A stretch of DNA of 64,000 nucleotides. Source: RGIG7213 sp045544195. Its GTDB lineage: Bacteria > Bacillota > Clostridia > Oscillospirales > CAG-272. The notes under the pieces are model-generated. The model did no database searches. It saw nothing but the letters and a program-made list of their open reading frames with translations, and was not told where the DNA came from. A program made the translations under genes and the position numbers. The stretch is from the NCBI GenBank assembly GCA_045544195.1, contig JAZPYO010000033.1, positions 1 to 64,000 on the forward strand, written 5' to 3'. Positions within the stretch are counted from its first letter, which is position 1; each line of letters opens with the position of its first letter. Positions 1-8,510 of this stretch are shown in pieces.

Positions 1-69
1 TGTATTGTCTTCCTAAGACCGCTTGGCCTCCGACTTGTTTTTATTCAAGCGGGCTTTACGCCCTTGGTA

Positions 70-159
70 TCAGTTGTTGCAGCAAAGAATGAGAACCAGA
101 GCGATAAGAACGATCCAGCAAAAGCTGTCGTCATTGAAAAGATTGCAAAGACAGTTCAT
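70..159 (-). CDS. 29-residue single-span membrane peptide
   Basis: A short reading frame read from 159 down to 70 begins ATG-AAC-TGT and is preceded by a strong ribosome binding site (CGGAGG, about 5 bases upstream). The product has a short Cys/Asn/Asp-containing head (with CLCN and NDDS), one hydrophobic stretch rich in Ile, Leu and Val (roughly residues 14-26) and a Cys-Cys-Asn-Asn tail. Tiny Cys-rich single-span proteins of this style are common in Bacillota and mostly have no known role. The ideal ribosome binding site is the main support. I infer a membrane-inserted peptide and do not assign a function. It lies downstream of the zinc-ribbon gene on the same strand. Confidence 0.6.
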   Translation of the reverse strand: MNCLCNLFNDDSFCWIVLIALVLILCCNN

Positions 160-234
160 AAGTTCCTCCGTATAATTTGGTAGAGGTCTTACCCTCTCCA
201 ACAATATAATATGTTAACGGAGAAAAAGTGTTAC

Positions 235-939
235 TCATTTCAAATGCAGCTCATCAACTGTCAGCGCGAATGCCTCCGCACTCACATCCTTGTCAAAAAC
301 GTATTTTCCGCCGCATTCAAGACATTCCAGAACGAGCTGTTCATCGTCTACGGTAAGCTGAAAGACACCGTTGCAGTTATTTTCATATAATCCCGTTGCC
401 ATAAGGATATCGGCAGGACTGTAAAGAAGCTCTCCACCGTCATTAGGCTCGCACTGACAGTATATTTTACCGTCGGCGCAAAGCTCCTTTATAACTGTTA
501 CTATTCCCGATATTTCGGAAACGTCGGGAATGCCCTTCGGCGCGCTGTCGATCTGTCCGAAAAGCTCCTCAGGCTCTGCATCTATCATCCTTGTAAGCTC
601 CTGCAAAGCTTCGTCTATTTCCCTGCTGACCTGCTCCTCTTTACCGATAAAGCAGAGATTCACGCCTGAATACATACAGTGCAGATAAAACATTTCATCT
701 GAAAATATTACATTTGGGTTTACCGTATATGTATGCTCATTACGGCAGATAAAGCACGGAACGGTCAAGCGCACCTTTCCGTCATTCGTATATTTTACAG
801 TCATTTCGCTTTTTCCGCACGGGCATTTGAGTGAAAATCTTTCTGCATTCAGCGAGAATACACCGACCACGCTTTTTATCGCGCATCCGCATTCAGGGCA
901 GCGGTATGCTATTGTTGTTTCCTTTGGTCTGACCATCAT
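235..939 (-). CDS. Zinc-ribbon hypothetical protein
   Basis: I do not recognise a characterised family. The N-terminal 100 residues contain several Cys pairs (CPECGC, CPCG, CFIC) and the C-terminal third has another (CLECGG), so the protein looks built of zinc-ribbon-like knuckles separated by an acidic helical middle. There is no signal peptide or membrane span, so it is probably cytoplasmic. An upstream in-frame TTG at 945 directly abuts the stop of the glycosylase gene, but the ATG at 939, about 10 bases after a GGAAAGGA ribosome binding site, is the more likely start. It is probably co-transcribed with the glycosylase. A nucleic-acid-related role would be a guess from the zinc knuckles alone. 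Confidence 0.7.
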   Translation of the reverse strand: MMVRPKETTIAYRCPECGCAIKSVVGVFSLNAERFSLKCPCGKSEMTVKYTNDGKVRLTVPCFICRNEHTYTVNPNVIFSDEMFYLHCMYSGVNLCFIGKEEQVSREIDEALQELTRMIDAEPEELFGQIDSAPKGIPDVSEISGIVTVIKELCADGKIYCQCEPNDGGELLYSPADILMATGLYENNCNGVFQLTVDDEQLVLECLECGGKYVFDKDVSAEAFALTVDELHLK

Positions 940-945
940 ATTCAA

Positions 946-1839
946 TCATTCCTTTCCGATCTGTGATATTATGTATCTTTCGTAGTAGAACAGATATTGC
1001 TGGGCGATTCCTGCGTAATTACCCAGCTGCTCAACGCACAGCTCGCCGCCGTAATATTTATCTATTACTCTTTTCATCCATACATCTATGGGGAATGCAC
1101 CGTAATGCTTACCTGCAAAGAGCAAAACGCAGTTTGCGACCTTTTCTCCGACCCCCTTTATGCTGAGCAGACGCGCTTTCGCGCTTTCATGATCGAGAGC
1201 TTCAAAGCCGTCAAGCAGTCCGCTTTGCCATTTTTCAGCCGCATCTATCAGATAAGCGGCGCGGAAGCCCGTTTTCAGCTCACGAAGTCCCTCAACTCCG
1301 CATTCAAGCAATCTGTCCGCTGACGGAAATCTGTATCTTTTTACTCCGTCAAAGCATTGTATGGCATCGCCGTATTCCTCGCTTATGGAGAATATCAGCT
1401 TTCGTATACGGGGAATATTGTTGTTCTGAGATATAATAAATGCACACAGCGTTTCCCACAGAGGTTGATTCAGTATTCTTATGCCGTCAGATACCCGCAG
1501 GGCGTCCTGTATAACACTGTTTTTTGGAAAGCGTGAAATTATATCGTTATTTACTGCCTCATAATCAATATGCAAGGAAAGATAAGGGGCGAGCTTGCTG
1601 TAATACTCCTCTTGCGTGCAGCCGTATACGGTCACGAACTCATCACCCTGAACGAGCTTGTAGAACGAATTTCCGACAACTCCGCTTATGCCGTCATCAC
1701 ACGGCAAAAGCGTAAATGTCTGACCGCAATCGAATATTTTATAAATATCAAAATGCTTCGGTCTTTCAAATCTGACCGAATGTATGCCGTTTTTTACCTC
1801 TGAAACGGCTTCGGGTACGGATAAATTCAATAAAGACAT
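946..1839 (-). CDS. OGG1-type 8-oxoguanine DNA glycosylase/lyase
   Basis: Excises oxidised guanine from DNA and nicks the abasic site (base excision repair). The N-terminal half (about residues 15-110) resembles the OGG N-terminal domain (DCGQTFTLLP), followed by a HhH-GPD fold. The helix-hairpin-helix segment KGVGEKVAN carries the candidate Schiff-base lysine K233, and PIDVW carries the catalytic aspartate D252, matching Lys249 and Asp268 of human OGG1 in spacing. Length (297 aa) fits the family. There is no C-terminal Fe-S cluster motif, unlike Nth or MutY. It starts at ATG 1839 with a weak ribosome binding site and is followed directly by the zinc-ribbon gene. An AlkA-like 3-methyladenine glycosylase is the alternative, but the K/D pair argues for OGG. 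Confidence 0.88.
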   Translation of the reverse strand: MSLLNLSVPEAVSEVKNGIHSVRFERPKHFDIYKIFDCGQTFTLLPCDDGISGVVGNSFYKLVQGDEFVTVYGCTQEEYYSKLAPYLSLHIDYEAVNNDIISRFPKNSVIQDALRVSDGIRILNQPLWETLCAFIISQNNNIPRIRKLIFSISEEYGDAIQCFDGVKRYRFPSADRLLECGVEGLRELKTGFRAAYLIDAAEKWQSGLLDGFEALDHESAKARLLSIKGVGEKVANCVLLFAGKHYGAFPIDVWMKRVIDKYYGGELCVEQLGNYAGIAQQYLFYYERYIISQIGKE

Positions 1840-1849
1840 ATAAAACCCA

Positions 1850-1878
1850 TTGAAAAATTAACAATATTTAAGTAAAAT
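1850..1878 (+). promoter_or_regulatory. Sigma-A promoter of the DUF6062 gene
   Basis: TTGAAA at 1850-1855, a 17-bp spacer, then TAAAAT at 1873-1878. It lies 30 bp upstream of the ATG at 1909, in the divergent space shared with the glycosylase gene. Confidence 0.6.
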
Positions 1879-1908
1879 AAAGACACTTATATTAAGGGGA
1901 GAGCAATT

Positions 1909-2604
1909 ATGAAAAAACAAATATACACGATACCCGTCACAGAGGCGGTAGACAATATCACCTCTGAGGGTATTTGCGCATGTCCCATGTGCAGCCTTTA
2001 CGAAAAGCTCGAGAGCGACGAGCTTAATCTTATTCTCGGAGCTTCAATGATGGAGCCCGATATAAGAATAAAGACCAATAAGGAAGGCTTCTGCCGAAAG
2101 CACTTTGATATGATGCTCGGTATGAAAAATAAGCTCGGCCTTGCCTTGATGATGGAAAGCCATATAGATCAGGTGCGTAAATCGATATTCCCGAAGGACG
2201 GGTTATTCGGCCCAAAAAACAAATGCGAATCGTCAATAAAGCCTCTTACGGATCATAATTCAAGCTGTTATATCTGCTCAAGAGTCGATTTTCATCTGAC
2301 AAAGATGGCAGAGACCGTCGTATTTCTGTGGAATACAGAGGAAGAATTTGCAAAGAAATTTGCAAATATTCCTTACTTTTGTCTGGAGCATTACAGACTG
2401 CTTTTGCAAACAGGTCTTAACAAGCTGCCGAAGAACAAGCAGAATGAATTTTACGCCTGTATATCTGCCATTGAGAAAAAATACATAGACTCCTTATACG
2501 ATGACGTATCGTGGTTCTGCAAAAAATTCGACTACCGCTACGCCGATGAGCCGTGGGGCAACGCAAAGGATTCTGTTGAGCGTGCCGTAAAGACGCTTTC
2601 TTAA
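1909..2604 (+). CDS. DUF6062 family protein
   Basis: A 231-residue cytoplasmic protein of a family common in Clostridia and of unknown function (DUF6062, from recall of the conserved start). Visible features are an N-terminal CPMC motif, a GFCRKHF motif, a central CYIC motif and FCLEHYRLLL. The repeated Cys-x-x-Cys and Cys-x4-His units suggest two related metal-binding halves. It starts at ATG 1909 behind a good AAGGGGAG ribosome binding site. Its last codons overlap the stop of the convergent lipoprotein gene by four bases (2601-2604). No membrane span or signal peptide is present. Family assignment is moderately sure; function is unknown. Confidence 0.75.
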   Translation: MKKQIYTIPVTEAVDNITSEGICACPMCSLYEKLESDELNLILGASMMEPDIRIKTNKEGFCRKHFDMMLGMKNKLGLALMMESHIDQVRKSIFPKDGLFGPKNKCESSIKPLTDHNSSCYICSRVDFHLTKMAETVVFLWNTEEEFAKKFANIPYFCLEHYRLLLQTGLNKLPKNKQNEFYACISAIEKKYIDSLYDDVSWFCKKFDYRYADEPWGNAKDSVERAVKTLS

Positions 2605-4058
2605 TAGTATATTATCGGGAATATCGTATCGAAGTATTTCTCCGTTTGCTCGCGGTATTCATCAACATATTCTCCGTATGACATATCCCCCCGCACGATC
2701 TTCATGTATGCGCCGTGTGTGAACTTGTTCATATTGGGATATGACGGAGAGAATATATATGCAAAATCGTAGTTTTCATTATTTATCAGTATTTCAAGTG
2801 CGTCAAGCGCGCCGTTGTCGCGGACAACGTGGTTCATATTATACTCGATAAATCTTCCCTTTATATGATCCTTTGATACTGTATTGAATGCGGTTATCAG
2901 AAGTCCGAGTCCGTCGGGCGATGCTATACTGCACGGAATTGACAAAACTATCGCATCATTTGATATATACGATGAGTATCTGTCCGATCCGTTTGCCTTG
3001 GGATGCGGTGCTATGCTCCAATCGTCAGCCATATACGTATATTTTGATGTATTTGCAACGCTGTCTGTCAAAAACAGTATTTTTCCGTTGATAAATTCGT
3101 TTACAGCGCCGTCAGGCTGTGTCATTTCACAGTCCTTAATTATATTCCCTACGGTTTCGCAAATCGATTTGAAATCCTCGGAAAAGGACTCAAGCCTTAT
3201 ACTTTTATCGACTGTGTTATGTGTGAAATTGAAGCCTGATGACAAAAGAAGTATATCCTCATAGCTGTTATCGGTTGCGTTGGCTGAGCATATACCCTCA
3301 AACGAGCTTTGCTGTGCCGAGCAGATATATTCGTAATACTTATCAAGCGTCCATTTACCGCTTTCCACAAGCTCTGATACCGACTCCATACCCAATTCGT
3401 TCAGCTTGGATCTGTTATAATAAAGAGCGCTTATTTTTTCAGGCTCAAAGCAGCCGTCGCCGCTTACGGCGAACACGTCGTGTCCTGCGGTAAACGCCGC
3501 GACAGAACCGTTGAACACATCGCTGTTATGATCGAAATACTGCGACGATCGCAACGATTTCAGATACTCCTCCGTTGTCAGCATGGCTGTAATATCCAAA
3601 GGCAATGCATAGATATGTGCTGACAGTATGCCGCTGTTTTCGTTTGCGGATATCTGGTCAAATACGTCATCTCTTGAAACAGTCTTAAGTCTTGCGGTGA
3701 ACGAATACTTTTTTTCAAGAGCCTGTATTCTTGCAACTCTGTCAGAGTTCAAGACGGTCTGCTCACCATCGCCCGCAAAAAATCTGCCATCCGTCGTAAG
3801 TATCGTTATATTTTCACCATCGAATGAAAATGACGGGAGCTTTTCAAGGTCTCCGTACGCCTTTTCCTTCACCTTCGTCCAATCCACCGCCTTATTTTCC
3901 TCTGGTATTTCGCTGTCCTGTGAAGCATTTGAGGACGAAGCTGAGGTATCCGCATTTTCGCTTTCGGGGCTTTTACTGTTTATAACGACAAGACCGCACG
4001 ATTGCATAAGCAGAGCGAGCATCAACGCTGTGCAGTATATATATTTCTTCAACTTCAT
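2601..4058 (-). CDS. Extracellular solute-binding-like lipoprotein (orphan)
   Basis: The start is a classical lipoprotein signal: MKLKK, a hydrophobic stretch and the lipobox LMQSC with Cys21 as the acylated residue. A Ser/Asp/Glu-rich linker (to about residue 55) follows, then a roughly 420-residue domain with the feel of ABC transporter family 1 (sugar-type) solute-binding proteins, for example the region around KYYEYICSAQ and the late NMNKFTHGAY. No permease or ATPase gene is adjacent, so it is either an orphan binding protein or a diverged surface lipoprotein. A GGAG ribosome binding site precedes ATG 4058. It is divergent from copA and convergent with the DUF6062 gene. The binding specificity is unknown. 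Confidence 0.72.
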   Translation of the reverse strand: MKLKKYIYCTALMLALLMQSCGLVVINSKSPESENADTSASSSNASQDSEIPEENKAVDWTKVKEKAYGDLEKLPSFSFDGENITILTTDGRFFAGDGEQTVLNSDRVARIQALEKKYSFTARLKTVSRDDVFDQISANENSGILSAHIYALPLDITAMLTTEEYLKSLRSSQYFDHNSDVFNGSVAAFTAGHDVFAVSGDGCFEPEKISALYYNRSKLNELGMESVSELVESGKWTLDKYYEYICSAQQSSFEGICSANATDNSYEDILLLSSGFNFTHNTVDKSIRLESFSEDFKSICETVGNIIKDCEMTQPDGAVNEFINGKILFLTDSVANTSKYTYMADDWSIAPHPKANGSDRYSSYISNDAIVLSIPCSIASPDGLGLLITAFNTVSKDHIKGRFIEYNMNHVVRDNGALDALEILINNENYDFAYIFSPSYPNMNKFTHGAYMKIVRGDMSYGEYVDEYREQTEKYFDTIFPIIYY

Positions 4059-4176
4059 AAGCTACTCCGTTATTACTTTGTTTATAACAACTATTATATA
4101 CCCAAACACCGAAAAATCAATATATATTTAGTTAAGAGTAGAAAAATTTTTAGCTTTGAAAGGAGTTTTTTAACCT

Positions 4177-6357
4177 ATGAAACGAAAATTCACCGTCAAC
4201 GGAATGAGCTGTGCAAGATGCTCTGCGGCAGTTGAAAGAGCTGCCCTTTCCGTAAACGGTGTCAAAATAGCAAATGTAAACCTTGCGGGCAAATATCTCT
4301 TATGCGAATACGAAGAACCTGCAAGCGATGCTTTGATATTGAAGGCGATAAAGAAAGCAGGCTATAAGCCGAGTCTTGACAGCGGCACAGGAGAAAATGA
4401 CCACTCCGTACCGAAGCTCATCGCGTCAGCCGTACTCACGCTGATACTGATGTATATATGTATGGGCGAGATGATAGGTCTGCCCCTGCCGCAGATAATA
4501 TCCCACAGTGAAAATCCTGCAAATAACGCCATAGCTCAGATGATATTTGCCCTTGCCGTGCTGTTGATAAATTTCAGAATATTCGTAAAAGGCATAGGAA
4601 GCATATTTCATCTTGCTTCAAATATGGACACGCTCGTGTCGCTCGGATGCCTTGCATCATTTATTTACAGCGCCGTATGCACCGTGCTTATGATAACCTT
4701 GAAATATGAGCCGAACGGAATTTATTTCGATTCATCCGCAATGATACTTGTATTCGTATCAACAGGCAGAATGCTTGAAGGGAGAAGCAAACGCAGAACA
4801 AATAATACGTTAGCCGCCCTGTATGAGCTGAAGCCGACTTATGCAAGAGTTATAAAAAACGGAGAAGAAATTCAAGTAAAGCCCGAGCTTGTAAACATCG
4901 GTGATACGGTAATAATACGCCCCGGCGAAAGCATCCCTGTTGATGGGATCATCATAAGCGGAGAAACAGAAGCTGACGAGTCCGCCCTCACGGGCGAAAG
5001 CGTTCCCGTTGCAAAATCGGTAAATGACAGCGTTTGTGCATCTACTGTGAATATTTCGGGCGCAATATACGTAAGAGCTGAAAGAGTCGGTGACGATACT
5101 GCATTTGCAGAGATCGTTGCGCTTGTTGAATCGGCATCTGCATCAAAGGCGCCTATCGCCCGACTTGCAGACAAGGCGGCTAATATATTCGTTCCGTGCG
5201 TTACTGCTGTAAGCGCGCTTACGTTTATTGTCTGGATGCTTGCAGGAAGCATCAGCGATGCGCTTGTACACGCAGTATCTGTCCTTGTAATATCCTGTCC
5301 CTGCGCTCTCGGTCTTGCAACGCCCCTTGCGGTGACGGTTGCAGTTGGAGCGTGCGCGAAAAAGGGGATTTTGATAAAATCAGCCGCAGTTCTTGAAATA
5401 CTGCACAAATGCGATGCGGTATGTCTTGATAAGACCGGTACGATAACAAAGGGTACGCCCTCTGTAACAGACATTTTATGCGCCGACGGGGTAACGAAGG
5501 AGCAGCTCATCAAAACAGGCGCTTCTGCCGAAGAAATGAGCACACATCCAATAGCAGGCGCAATACTCCGTTACGCCGACGGATACGAAAGGCTTCCGTG
5601 CGAAAGCTTTGAAAATATCCCCGGAAGGGGTATACGCGCTATCATCGAAAGCAAGACCGTTATCGGCGGCACAAGAGCTCTTATGCAAGAAAACGGAGTT
5701 GATTTTTCGCAGCTTGACGATCAATGCCGACAGCTTGAAAGCGAGGGCAAAAGCGTTATATTTTTCGCGCAGAACGGTTGCCTGCTCGGCGCTGTTGCGT
5801 GCGCAGACGAAACACGCGAAACATCAGCCGAATCTATCCGCTCCATGCGTGAAAAGGGCATAGATGTTTATATTCTTACAGGCGACGGGGCAGGTGCAGC
5901 CGAGCGTGTGGCGCAGCAGGTCGGCGCAAGCGGTGTTTTTGCAAGGCTTATGCCGAATGAAAAACAGGCTATCGTATCAAGGCTGATGTCAGAGGGCAAG
6001 ACCGTTCTTATGGTAGGCGACGGAATCAACGACTCCCCAGCTCTGACCGAAGCCGACGTCGGCATGGCTATCGGTGCAGGAACAGACGTTGCACTGACAA
6101 GCGCAGATGTCGTGCTTGCAAAAAACGATCTGTCAGACGTTCTTTCATCTATAGATATTTCAAGAAAAGCGTTCAAAATAATAAAACAAAATCTGTTCTG
6201 GGCTTTATTCTACAACGTGATATGTATACCGCTGGCAGCAGGTGTCTTTTCGTTTGCGGGTATCACACTTTCTCCCGCAATAGCATCCGTGGCTATGAGC
6301 ATATCGTCAATATTCGTCGTAACAAACTCATTAAGGCTGAGAAGGACGACAAAATAA
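4177..6357 (+). CDS. copA: Copper-translocating P1B-type ATPase
   Basis: Pumps copper(I) out of the cytoplasm at the cost of ATP. One N-terminal heavy-metal-associated domain carries GMSCARC (C12, C15). About eight membrane helices follow, with the transport motif CPC at residues 374-376 inside SCPCALGLATP, the phosphorylated aspartate D418 in DKTGT, a TGES-type actuator motif (ALTGES), an HP motif in the nucleotide domain (THPIAG) and GDGINDSP at about 614-621. The length of 726 aa suits a CopA with a single metal-binding domain. The ribosome binding site AAAGGAG precedes ATG 4177. No CopZ chaperone or CopY/CsoR regulator is adjacent, so regulation is not visible here. Silver may also be transported. 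Confidence 0.95.
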   Translation: MKRKFTVNGMSCARCSAAVERAALSVNGVKIANVNLAGKYLLCEYEEPASDALILKAIKKAGYKPSLDSGTGENDHSVPKLIASAVLTLILMYICMGEMIGLPLPQIISHSENPANNAIAQMIFALAVLLINFRIFVKGIGSIFHLASNMDTLVSLGCLASFIYSAVCTVLMITLKYEPNGIYFDSSAMILVFVSTGRMLEGRSKRRTNNTLAALYELKPTYARVIKNGEEIQVKPELVNIGDTVIIRPGESIPVDGIIISGETEADESALTGESVPVAKSVNDSVCASTVNISGAIYVRAERVGDDTAFAEIVALVESASASKAPIARLADKAANIFVPCVTAVSALTFIVWMLAGSISDALVHAVSVLVISCPCALGLATPLAVTVAVGACAKKGILIKSAAVLEILHKCDAVCLDKTGTITKGTPSVTDILCADGVTKEQLIKTGASAEEMSTHPIAGAILRYADGYERLPCESFENIPGRGIRAIIESKTVIGGTRALMQENGVDFSQLDDQCRQLESEGKSVIFFAQNGCLLGAVACADETRETSAESIRSMREKGIDVYILTGDGAGAAERVAQQVGASGVFARLMPNEKQAIVSRLMSEGKTVLMVGDGINDSPALTEADVGMAIGAGTDVALTSADVVLAKNDLSDVLSSIDISRKAFKIIKQNLFWALFYNVICIPLAAGVFSFAGITLSPAIASVAMSISSIFVVTNSLRLRRTTK

Positions 6358-6454
6358 ATTTTTCTTCTATGACTGCACAAATACACACAATATTCATATT
6401 TACCGTGTATAATGTAAAGAAAACATATAATCTTAAAAGGATCGTTAAACTATC

Positions 6455-7186
6455 ATGTTAAGACTTGAAAACGTAAGCTGGAGCACTCCGAACGGAATAA
6501 AGATCCTTGACGGTCTTTCCCTGGAGATCCCCGACAACCGTCTTACCGTTATAACAGGACCCAACGGCGGCGGAAAAACAACACTTGCAAAAATAATAGC
6601 AGGCATTGAAATGCCCACTAACGGAAAAATATATCTTGATGACCGTGACATCACAGACCTTGACGTAACTCAAAGGGCAAATCTCGGCGTTAGCTTTGCA
6701 TTTCAGCAGCCTGTAAGATTCAAAGGAATAACGGTTCGCCGCCTGCTTGAGCTTGCATACGGCGAAAAAATGCCCGAAAGCATGGTTTGCGACGTATTGA
6801 GCAGAGTCGGTCTTTGCGCCCGCGACTATTCAGAGCGTGAGGTCAATGCGACATTATCGGGCGGCGAGATAAAGCGTATAGAGATCGCAACAGTTCTTTC
6901 AAGACACACAAAGCTTTCCATATTCGATGAGCCCGAGGCAGGAATAGACCTCTGGAGCTTTACGAACCTGATAAAAGCATTTGAGCAGATACGCGAAAAC
7001 CTCAAGGGTACGCTGATAATAATATCGCATCAGGAGCGTATACTCCGCATTGCCGACACCATAGTTGTAATATCGAACGGCAAGGTATCGCAGATGGGCG
7101 CTCCGAACGAATTGGAGGACTCCCTGTTCGGCGGCAGAAACGCCGTAGCACCGTGCAGAAAGCAGGAGGCGTTGTTAAATGGATAA
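6455..7186 (+). CDS. sufC: SufC-type Fe-S assembly ATPase
   Basis: ABC-type ATPase that drives the SufB-type scaffold in iron-sulfur cluster assembly; soluble and cytoplasmic. Walker A is GPNGGGKTT (about residues 35-43), the Q-loop region is AFQQPV, the signature is LSGGE and the Walker B region is IFDEPEAGID, the latter being very characteristic of SufC. At 243 aa it is a normal single ATPase. It overlaps the next gene by 8 bp, indicating translational coupling. A TATAAT-like -10 lies about 45 bp upstream, with a poor -35. Together with the next gene it forms a two-component SufBC/SmsCB-like machine without SufS, SufU or SufD next door. Confidence 0.9.
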   Translation: MLRLENVSWSTPNGIKILDGLSLEIPDNRLTVITGPNGGGKTTLAKIIAGIEMPTNGKIYLDDRDITDLDVTQRANLGVSFAFQQPVRFKGITVRRLLELAYGEKMPESMVCDVLSRVGLCARDYSEREVNATLSGGEIKRIEIATVLSRHTKLSIFDEPEAGIDLWSFTNLIKAFEQIRENLKGTLIIISHQERILRIADTIVVISNGKVSQMGAPNELEDSLFGGRNAVAPCRKQEALLNG

Positions 7187-8096
7187 TATCACTAAAATGC
7201 TGTTGGAGCAGATATCCGACTTCAACGGTGAATATAAAGGCGCGTACAACATACGTGTTGACGGTACGTGCGCAGGCAGACAAAGCAGCGAAAATATAAT
7301 CATTGAAAACAAAGCGGATGCCCCCGGGCTTGTTATCAAAGTACGCCCCGGCACTGTCGGAGAAAGCGTTTCTATTCCCGCATGCGTAACGCACGGAGAT
7401 ATTGACGATCTTGTTTACAATGACTTTTTCGTTGGCGAAAACGCAGACATCACGATAGTTGCAGGCTGCGGTGTACACACCGAAACAGGCGAGCCTGCTC
7501 GCCATAACGGAATACACAGATTTATTCTCGGCAAGGGCAGCAAGGTAAAATACGTAGAAAAGCACATCGGAACGGGCAGCGGTGACGGCACAAGAAGCAT
7601 CGACCCTGTTACAGAAATAATTATGGACGAAAACTCTGTAATGGAGATGGAAACATCGCAGATCGGCGGGGTTGACGACTCAAACAGGCTGACAAGCGCC
7701 GTTTTGCAAAAGGGGGCAAGACTTTTTGTAAGAGAAAGACTTCTTACAGAAAATAACCAGAAGGCAAAGACCGATTTCAAGATCGAAATGAACGGCGAGG
7801 GCAGCGGAGCGGATGTTATATCCCGTTCAGTAGCCAGGGGGAATTCCTATCAGTCATACCATTCGGTCATCATCGGCAATGCTCCCTGTACAGGACACAC
7901 GGAATGCGATGCTATTATTTCGGAAAACGGCATAGTTGATGCCGCGCCGGAGCTGTGCGCGCGCAACGAGGATGCCGCGCTGATACACGAGGCGGCAATA
8001 GGAAAGATCGCAGGCGAGCAGATATTGAAGCTCCGCACCTTAGGCATGACTGAGCAGGAGGCTCAGCAAACTATAATCGAAGGATTTTTAAGCTAA
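7179..8096 (+). CDS. SufB/SufD-family scaffold (single SmsB-like subunit)
   Basis: Scaffold partner of the preceding SufC. The 305-residue protein has the SufBD core: a beta-helix-rich middle (VEKHIGTGSGDGTRS, then a DVISRSVARG segment) and the C-terminal NEDAALIHEAAIGKI region corresponding to the conserved SufB/SufD end that binds SufC. It is much shorter than SufB of the six-gene SUF system (about 470 aa), lacking a long N-terminal region. Minimal two-gene systems of this kind are known in archaea and Clostridia. A single BD subunit would have to form a homodimer. The cysteine donor is not encoded nearby, so free sulfide or an unlinked desulfurase is inferred. Confidence 0.85.
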   Translation: MDNITKMLLEQISDFNGEYKGAYNIRVDGTCAGRQSSENIIIENKADAPGLVIKVRPGTVGESVSIPACVTHGDIDDLVYNDFFVGENADITIVAGCGVHTETGEPARHNGIHRFILGKGSKVKYVEKHIGTGSGDGTRSIDPVTEIIMDENSVMEMETSQIGGVDDSNRLTSAVLQKGARLFVRERLLTENNQKAKTDFKIEMNGEGSGADVISRSVARGNSYQSYHSVIIGNAPCTGHTECDAIISENGIVDAAPELCARNEDAALIHEAAIGKIAGEQILKLRTLGMTEQEAQQTIIEGFLS

Positions 8097-8110
8097 CGGA
8101 GAGATAAAAA

Positions 8111-8473
8111 GTGAGTATACACGAATCAGGCGAAATGTATCTTGAAAGCATACTTGTATTGCGTGAAAAGCAAGGCAACGTGCGTTCCATCGACATTGTA
8201 AACCATACGGGCTACTCAAAACCGAGCATCAGCCGTGCAGTAAATCTGCTGAAAAAAAGCGGTCATATAACGGTAGATGCAAGCGGATCTATATCACTTA
8301 CGCCGTCAGGCGAGGTTATAGCTAAAAAAATATATGAGCGTCACAGAGTTCTTACGAGCTTTTTATGCAGTATCGGCGTATGCGAGCAGACCGCATCAGC
8401 CGATGCCTGCAAGATCGAGCATGTTATAAGCGACGAAACTCTTGAATGCATTAAAAAAACTATGGGTAATTAA
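8111..8473 (+). CDS. Short DtxR-family metal-dependent regulator
   Basis: A 120-residue repressor-like protein with a winged helix (about residues 20-70, with TGYSKPSISRAVNLLKKSG as recognition region) and a short dimerisation segment. Metal ligands can be read by alignment from memory: M9 (GEMYLES), C100, E103 and H104 (CKIEH) match DtxR M10, C102, E105 and H106, the iron-type primary site, rather than the Asp/Glu set of manganese-type MntR. The ancillary site seems lost (H78 kept, the other ligands not) and there is no C-terminal SH3-like domain. The start is GTG at 8111 behind GGAGAG. It closes the Fe-S operon, so iron sensing of Fe-S assembly is a natural inference. Confidence 0.85.
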   Translation: MSIHESGEMYLESILVLREKQGNVRSIDIVNHTGYSKPSISRAVNLLKKSGHITVDASGSISLTPSGEVIAKKIYERHRVLTSFLCSIGVCEQTASADACKIEHVISDETLECIKKTMGN

Positions 8474-8496
8474 AGGGCGTTCATCGCCCTTTAATG
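8472..8496 (+). terminator. Weak terminator-like hairpin after the DtxR gene
   Basis: AAAGGGCG (8472-8479), loop TTCAT, CGCCCTTT (8485-8492), then AATGTTT. The run of T is broken, so readthrough into rnhA is likely. Confidence 0.45.
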
Positions 8497-8510
8497 TTTA
8501 ACGGTGAAAA

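Noticed and set aside
4059..4176. Copper operator (CopY or CsoR type) before copA
   Set aside because: No TACA-x-TGTA or comparable palindrome was found in the divergent space.
4872..5543. Open frame of 223 codons opposite copA
   Set aside because: Ser/Thr/Ala-rich antisense shadow over the conserved P-type ATPase region.
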